Source: Deltaproteobacteria bacterium (GTDB lineage: Bacteria > Desulfobacterota > GWC2-55-46 > JAJCZF01). From it: a stretch of DNA of 64,000 bases. The notes under the pieces were generated by a model that did not search any database, was not told the origin of the DNA, and saw only the letters and a program-made list of their open reading frames with translations. A program made the translations under genes and the position numbers. The stretch lies in NCBI GenBank assembly GCA_029262535.1, contig JAJCZF010000040.1, forward strand, positions 1 through 64,000, written 5' to 3'. This document shows positions 56,567 through 64,000 of this stretch, piece after piece. Within the stretch, counting starts at the first letter, position 1. Each line of letters starts with the position of its first letter.

Positions 56567-57346
56567 GTGACGGACAATCAACTTAAAAAATTATTTGAAG
56601 ATAAGATATGGTCATCGTATAAGGAGGCAAAAGATAGATTTAATTATACTGATCATATTTTTACAGAAATGCTTCATAATTACGGTGCCATACAAACCTC
56701 TATAAAGCTAATTATGAACCCGGTCACTTCAGGCGGCCTTGCAAAGATGGTTTTATATAAGGCTATTAATTTAACTGTAGAGGCTACTGTCCTTGAAGGA
56801 CCATGGAAAAGGTTATTTAATGAGGATGTACTTTCTATGGCGAGGAAAAAACTGGCTAATTATGAGTATACTCCAATAGAATATGAAGGTGACGAGACTA
56901 GTTTTTATGCAGATGTTGAGAATATAAATGTCGATAAGATAAATTATGAATCTACTGCATCAAAAGAGGAATTGGAAGAGCGAGTAAATAGGCTAATGAA
57001 CTCAGAACAATCAGATACTCCAGAGGGAGTTCATTTACCTAGGAATGTTGAGACATCTATAGTAACATTTTACCGTGATCCAGCTGTAAAAGCTTGGGTT
57101 CTGAAAAATGCTGCTGGTGCGTGTGAGTGCTGTAATAAACCCGCTCCTTTTAAAAAGAATAATGGCTACCCTTTTCTTGAAGTTCACCATGTTATAGAGT
57201 TATCTAATGAAGGTAGTGATAAAATTACTAATGCCGTAGCTCTGTGTCCTAACTGTCATCGCGCTTGTCATTACTCAGACAAAAAGAATTCAATTATCAA
57301 GGACTTGTATAATACAATCGACCGATTGGAGGGAGGTAGTGCCTAA
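56567..57346 (+). CDS. HNH endonuclease-domain protein
   Basis: 'CECCNKPAPFKKNNGYPFLEVHHVIELSNEGSDKITNAVALCPNCHRACHY'; gene visibly more AT-rich than neighbours. GTG start. Confidence 0.88.
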   Translation: MTDNQLKKLFEDKIWSSYKEAKDRFNYTDHIFTEMLHNYGAIQTSIKLIMNPVTSGGLAKMVLYKAINLTVEATVLEGPWKRLFNEDVLSMARKKLANYEYTPIEYEGDETSFYADVENINVDKINYESTASKEELEERVNRLMNSEQSDTPEGVHLPRNVETSIVTFYRDPAVKAWVLKNAAGACECCNKPAPFKKNNGYPFLEVHHVIELSNEGSDKITNAVALCPNCHRACHYSDKKNSIIKDLYNTIDRLEGGSA

Positions 57347-57477
57347 GTTAAAATAAAGCACCCCCCTCATATTTATAAATAGACCCCTCTCTCTTCTTCG
57401 ACGCCAACCCTTTACAATGTATGCTACAATATATTCAGTTAATTTATCACAACCATTAACCCTAAAAGGGGACCAGC

Positions 57478-58641
57478 ATGGCCGGAGGCTTTCGTCTATT
57501 TAAGATATACGGTATTACCATTAGCATCGATTTTACATGGTTTATCGTCTTTTTCCTCTTTTCGTGGTCGCTCGCCTACGGTTATTACCCCTCCGAAGTG
57601 CCGGGCCATACGGTCGGCGCCTATCTCGTCATGGGCTCTATTTCCGCTTTTATGCTCTTCGTATGCGTACTGATCCACGAGCTTTCGCACTCTGTGACCT
57701 CTAATAAACTCGGGGTCGAGGTCAAAGAGATCACTCTCTTTATCTTTGGCGGTGTGGCGCAACTGACCCGTGAGCCGGACACGCCTGCTAAAGAGCTTAA
57801 AATAGCCGTAATGGGGCCGGTTGCGAGCGGCATACTGGCCCTGATCTTCTATCTCATATCCATTATACTGGTAAATCTGGAGGTCTCCGGGCCGGTGCTC
57901 TCTGTTATTAAGTTCCTCTCTCTGATCAATGTCGTGCTTCTGGTATTTAATATGATACCGGGCCTGCCGCTCGACGGAGGCAGGATCTTAAAGGCCCTCT
58001 GGTGGATGAAGTCCGGCAATATCAATACTGCGACCAGCGCCGCCGGTCACGTCGGACGCGCGTTTGCCACATTTCTAATATTTCTGGGTTTCTTACAGAT
58101 GCTCTCCGGCAACTTCTCAGGTGGTCTTTGGGCTATATTGATCGGAGTATTTCTCATGCAGGCCGCCAAAAGCTCGGTACAACACCAGCAGCTTGAGTAC
58201 GGACTTGAGGGGCTCACAGTAGGCGATATAATGACCGAGGCGCCCCACGTTATAACTGTCGATATCTCCGATAAACTGGACAGGGTCGTCGACGATAAGT
58301 TCTTCCATTATCACTTTGTGAGTTTTCCGGTTATGAATCAGGGGGCTCCCGTGGGGCTTCTTTCTATTAACGCCGTAAGAAACGCGGGGCGCGACAGCTG
58401 GCCTACGACAAATGTACTGCAAGTGATGGAGCCGCTTACGAGAAATAATTGCCTCTCTCCTGGCGATTCGGTAATGGCGGCGCTCATCGCCATGAATTCG
58501 ACAGGGCAGGGGCGTTATGTCGTTCTTAAGCAAGATACCTTATACGGAGTCTTATCGAGGCGCGACATACTAAAGACCATTGATTTCAAGGGAAGGCTCG
58601 CCGGTACAGAGACCAAAAACGGCGCAAGTGGCGCAGGGTAA
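57478..58641 (+). CDS. Site-2 protease family (M50) metalloprotease with CBS domains
   Basis: 'LIHELSHSVTSNKLGVEVKEITLFIFGGVAQL', 'NMIPGLPLDGGRILKA', C-terminal CBS-like pair. Confidence 0.92.
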   Translation: MAGGFRLFKIYGITISIDFTWFIVFFLFSWSLAYGYYPSEVPGHTVGAYLVMGSISAFMLFVCVLIHELSHSVTSNKLGVEVKEITLFIFGGVAQLTREPDTPAKELKIAVMGPVASGILALIFYLISIILVNLEVSGPVLSVIKFLSLINVVLLVFNMIPGLPLDGGRILKALWWMKSGNINTATSAAGHVGRAFATFLIFLGFLQMLSGNFSGGLWAILIGVFLMQAAKSSVQHQQLEYGLEGLTVGDIMTEAPHVITVDISDKLDRVVDDKFFHYHFVSFPVMNQGAPVGLLSINAVRNAGRDSWPTTNVLQVMEPLTRNNCLSPGDSVMAALIAMNSTGQGRYVVLKQDTLYGVLSRRDILKTIDFKGRLAGTETKNGASGAG

Positions 58642-58794
58642 CTAATAAATAAGTTCCTCTTATATAGATAGTTCTTGATTCCACACAGACAAACTGATAA
58701 CCTGACCCCGTTATTCCATAACGACCTTCTTTCATTCGACAATCTAGAGCGTTACAACTTTAAATGGGACAGTAGCACTGTCAGGAGTATCGAA

Positions 58795-59442
58795 ATGAAG
58801 CTTACCCGTACAATCTTTATCTTATTGGCAGCCGTATTTCTACTAACCTCTCCGGCCTCGGCCGAACTAAAGTTCACTCCGCTCGTAGAGGAATATGTAA
58901 AGGCCCACAAGGCCAAGGATGAGGCTAAGAAAGAGGCCCTGGTAGATATGATGAAGGCCAAGGTTCCCGGAGAGATCAAGGGGCTCATCTACCAGTCCTA
59001 CTCTGCGGCCAATACCAAGGAAGATAAAGAGGCCGCACTGTATGTAGCCGAGGAGATGTCCAAGACCTATCACGACATAACCGGCGACTACGGACCTCTT
59101 AAAGAGGTAAAGCGGGCGGGTTTTGAGTCATTGTTATCGAAGGCAATCGTCTCGGAGGCTATTGACGGCATTCATCATATCGACTCTCAATCGACCGAAG
59201 AGAGAAAAAACTTCTTCACCCCGGACAATATCATAATAAAGAGCGGCGAAACGGTACGCTGGTCCAATTCGGACAAGATAGCCCACCTCTTCGCCTCATT
59301 TTCCATCATCGGCAAGGGCGGCCTCTTTGCCCCCAATATTGCTCCCGGCAGCTCATGGGAATATACATTTACCGAGCCCGGCGAATACTACTATCTCTGT
59401 TATATTCACAAAGGCATGGTAGGCAAGGTAACGGTAGAATAG
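58795..59442 (+). CDS. Exported cupredoxin-domain protein
   Basis: Signal peptide; C-terminal 'IIIKSGETVRWSNSDKIAHLFASF...PGSSWEYTFTEPGEYYYLCYIHKGMVGKVTVE'. Confidence 0.85.
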   Translation: MKLTRTIFILLAAVFLLTSPASAELKFTPLVEEYVKAHKAKDEAKKEALVDMMKAKVPGEIKGLIYQSYSAANTKEDKEAALYVAEEMSKTYHDITGDYGPLKEVKRAGFESLLSKAIVSEAIDGIHHIDSQSTEERKNFFTPDNIIIKSGETVRWSNSDKIAHLFASFSIIGKGGLFAPNIAPGSSWEYTFTEPGEYYYLCYIHKGMVGKVTVE

Positions 59443-59509
59443 CCGGGCCGGGCCCGGGGCCAATTTCGCGCGGTGGGTTTTGTAGATCCTTTAATTTGGG
59501 TGTAACGCG
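59443..59509 (+). repeat. Element E17 (post-stop hairpin element)
   Basis: ccgggc-cgg-gcccgg starts at the base after the TAG; ggccaatttcgcg...acgcg. Confidence 0.75.
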
Positions 59510-59546
59510 TCATAAGTTAGGTCGTACAATTAAAAATCTTACTTTT

Positions 59547-59611
59547 GCACAATGCCCGGAGCCGATTTCACGGATAAAGTTTATAGTTGCTGATAATTTT
59601 GCAGTGCGCGT
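59547..59611 (+). repeat. Element E18 (degenerate)
   Basis: gcacaatgcccggagccgatttcacggataaagtttatagttgctgataattttgcagtgcgcg. Confidence 0.5.
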
Positions 59612-59676
59612 CAAAGCTTTTTATATAATCGCTTTATAGAGAAGGGGGCCTTCACAGAGGGCTCCTTTTTTTTGGC

Positions 59677-60105
59677 CTAAACGACCTTATAGGCCATTCT
59701 GACCATTATCTCCCCTGTATCCTTATACGGCTTTTCCGAGACAAACTCAAAACCGAATTCTTCGTAAAAGGCCCTTGCCCCTCTATTTTTCTTAAAGACA
59801 TTTACCATAAGGTTGCCTTTGAGCCTGCGCGCAAGTTCTAATAGGAGCGAACCTATGCCGTCCCGCTGATTTTCAGGGTAGATAAAGAGGGCCGCTACCT
59901 CGCCATCCAAAAGTGAGATAAAACCTACGACATCTCCTGATATCTCGTAGACCCAGGTCTCGACCATCGCTATATATTTATGGCGAATAAGCTCGCTCTC
60001 AGAGAGAAAAAAGTCGTCCTCCATGAATTCGTGCGCAATCCTTGAAGCCTTGAGCCAGGTATCCATTACGGCCTCTAAATCACTCTCTTTATACCTGCGA
60101 ATCAT
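59677..60105 (-). CDS. GNAT family N-acetyltransferase
   Basis: 'IRRYKESDLEAVMDTW', 'YPENQRDGIGSLLLELAR', 'NRGARAFYEEFGFEF'. Confidence 0.9.
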   Translation of the reverse strand: MIRRYKESDLEAVMDTWLKASRIAHEFMEDDFFLSESELIRHKYIAMVETWVYEISGDVVGFISLLDGEVAALFIYPENQRDGIGSLLLELARRLKGNLMVNVFKKNRGARAFYEEFGFEFVSEKPYKDTGEIMVRMAYKVV

Positions 60106-60313
60106 CTTGAAAAAACCCTCCGGCATCTATTGTTTTCGCCCTTGCCCCAAGGCCCATTTAAAATAATATATTTCACTAAGGAAATCAAGTGATTAGGGCT
60201 GCATCTTTTTCTGGTCAAGGGGGCGCTTTATATGGTACTATAAATAAGTTTTAGCAATCATTTTACAACAACTCAAAGAGACCTTTTCTTAACGAATTTA
60301 GCCGGGAGAATAA

Positions 60314-62749
<2,436 letters not shown>

Positions 62750-62756
62750 AAAATAG

Positions 62757-62793
62757 AGGCGGGCGGGGGTCTCTAAAGAATCCTTGCCCGCCT
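62757..62793 (+). terminator. Hairpin after gyrB, possible terminator
   Basis: aggcgggc...gcccgcct stem; only a short imperfect T tract. Confidence 0.5.
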
Positions 62794-62864
62794 ATATTTG
62801 ACTCTAAAGTACTATACTCTTTAACCCAGTTTATTTTAAAAACATAAAAGCAAAGGATATTATT

Positions 62865-63707
62865 ATGAGAGGAAGCTGTTCCTATAAGAAGGTCGGTTTA
62901 TATGTGGATGTAGCCAATATCGCCCGTAACGGCGGCTACGGCATGAGATTCGATATACTCAGGGATTTCGCCTGCCGCGACGGCGGCGAGCCGATGAGAC
63001 TTAACGCATACGTCGCCTACGACGCCGACCGGGCAAAGATCGACCCCGACTATAAACACCGCACCATAAATTTCTATGCCGCTCTACGCGATCTCGGTTA
63101 CAAGGTTATCGAAAAGACCGTTAGCTGGTATACAGACGACGAGGGCAACCGCTTTGGCAAGGCCAACGCCGACCTCGACATGGCCGTCGACGCCCTCTTG
63201 CAATCCGAGAATCTCGACCGCGTCATGATGGCAACCGGCGACGGAGACTTTATCGAGGTCGTGCGCGCTCTTCAAAACAAGGGCTGCCGTCTCGAAGGCG
63301 TCGCCTTTGAGAATGTATCATCGCAGCTCAAGCGCGAGGTCGATATCTATATGTCCGGCTACCTGATCCCGAACCTCCAGCCGATCTCCACCGAAGGCGG
63401 CGAGAACGGCAAGCCGTGGGGCGAGATGGGTTCGCGTGTTCGAGGAATATGTTATAACTACAATACCCAGAAGAACTTTGGCTTCATGCGCTACCTGGAC
63501 CACATCGGTCCCGGCATATGGCTGACCGATACGCGCAAAAGCGAGTCGCCATACGAGACGGCCTTTGCCCACGAATCGGCCTTCGAGCCCGGCACCGATT
63601 TCAACCACCTCCCGTCACGAGACAAGATCTTCGAATTCGACCTCTCAAAAGGCGACAAGGGGTTACAGGCGACCAATATCATCAAGATATACCCGCATAA
63701 GGGGTAG
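62865..63707 (+). CDS. NYN-domain (PIN-like) protein with C-terminal cold-shock-like domain
   Basis: 'VGLYVDVANIARNGG', 'ANADLDMAVDALLQSENLDRVMMATGDGDFIEVVRALQNKGCRLEGVAF'; C-terminal 'RGICYNYNTQKNFGFMRYL'. Confidence 0.85.
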   Translation: MRGSCSYKKVGLYVDVANIARNGGYGMRFDILRDFACRDGGEPMRLNAYVAYDADRAKIDPDYKHRTINFYAALRDLGYKVIEKTVSWYTDDEGNRFGKANADLDMAVDALLQSENLDRVMMATGDGDFIEVVRALQNKGCRLEGVAFENVSSQLKREVDIYMSGYLIPNLQPISTEGGENGKPWGEMGSRVRGICYNYNTQKNFGFMRYLDHIGPGIWLTDTRKSESPYETAFAHESAFEPGTDFNHLPSRDKIFEFDLSKGDKGLQATNIIKIYPHKG

Positions 63708-63787
63708 GCGCACCGGGTGTGGGCACACAGGTGTGCTTTCATTTCGCTCGGCGGGTTTTGCAGTAAGTGAGGATTTACTGTAACGCG
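63708..63787 (+). repeat. Element E19 (post-stop, two consecutive hairpins)
   Basis: gcgcac-cgg-gtgtgg then gcacacaggtgtgc, then tttcatttcgctcggcgg...taacgcg; begins right after the TAG. Confidence 0.7.
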
Positions 63788-64000
63788 TCGGGGAGTCCCT
63801 ATTCCTACTCCCTAAGAGGGCGAGGGGCTTTTCATCAAATCATTCAGTTACTAAGTCGGCAGAGAGCCCTTATCACTACCATGCAGGGTGGGTAAGGCCC
63901 AAGCTTCCTCAATCCAGCATCCTTCGTCTCCCATTTCCCTTTACAAATCCCCCCTAACGAGATAAAATTTAAAGATAATTTCCACGCATCTACCAGGCAT

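Noticed and set aside
59643-59675. Terminator after gggggcc...gggctcctttttttt
   Set aside because: T-run is present but the stem pairs poorly; not enough support to list as a feature.

Overview
This is a 64 kb bacterial chromosomal window, densely coding and mostly + strand. Gene content (xerC-hslV-hslU-argB...argD-argF-argG, LL-DAP aminotransferase, folK, STT3, GH57, SprA family) suggests a deltaproteobacterium-like or related lineage; that is inference, as no marker phylogeny was possible. Recognisable blocks:
- GlgP, GH57 and OtsB sugar metabolism.
- A HepT/MntA-like toxin-antitoxin pair next to a REP-associated (Y1) transposase bracketed by inverted palindromes.
- A PilB/GspE ATPase with a C-terminal zinc-ribbon extension, and an HDOD-GGDEF protein.
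- An arginine operon carrying three consecutive bacteriohemerythrin genes.
- DUF190/CrcB, a CaCA exchanger, Pal, STT3 and tRNA-Gly.
- Fur, FeoB and a DtxR-FeoA fusion.
- An MBOAT/SGNH pair, a FliK-like/FlhB-C-like pair, a SprA-family metalloprotease, PurU and an H1-like protein.
- Two tandem outer-membrane beta-barrels, MiaB/BFN, GyrB and a NYN + cold-shock-like fusion.
The most unusual signal is non-coding. About 20 copies of a ~65-70 nt intergenic element occur, each a short hairpin whose stem sequence varies while pairing is kept, followed by a conserved TTTCGCG(GA)...(TC)CGCG body. At least seven copies begin at, or within a few nucleotides of, the base after a stop codon. A second inverted-repeat family (GTAGGTTGGGT...ACCCAACA) often sits beside it. 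No database search was run, so novelty claims are untested.
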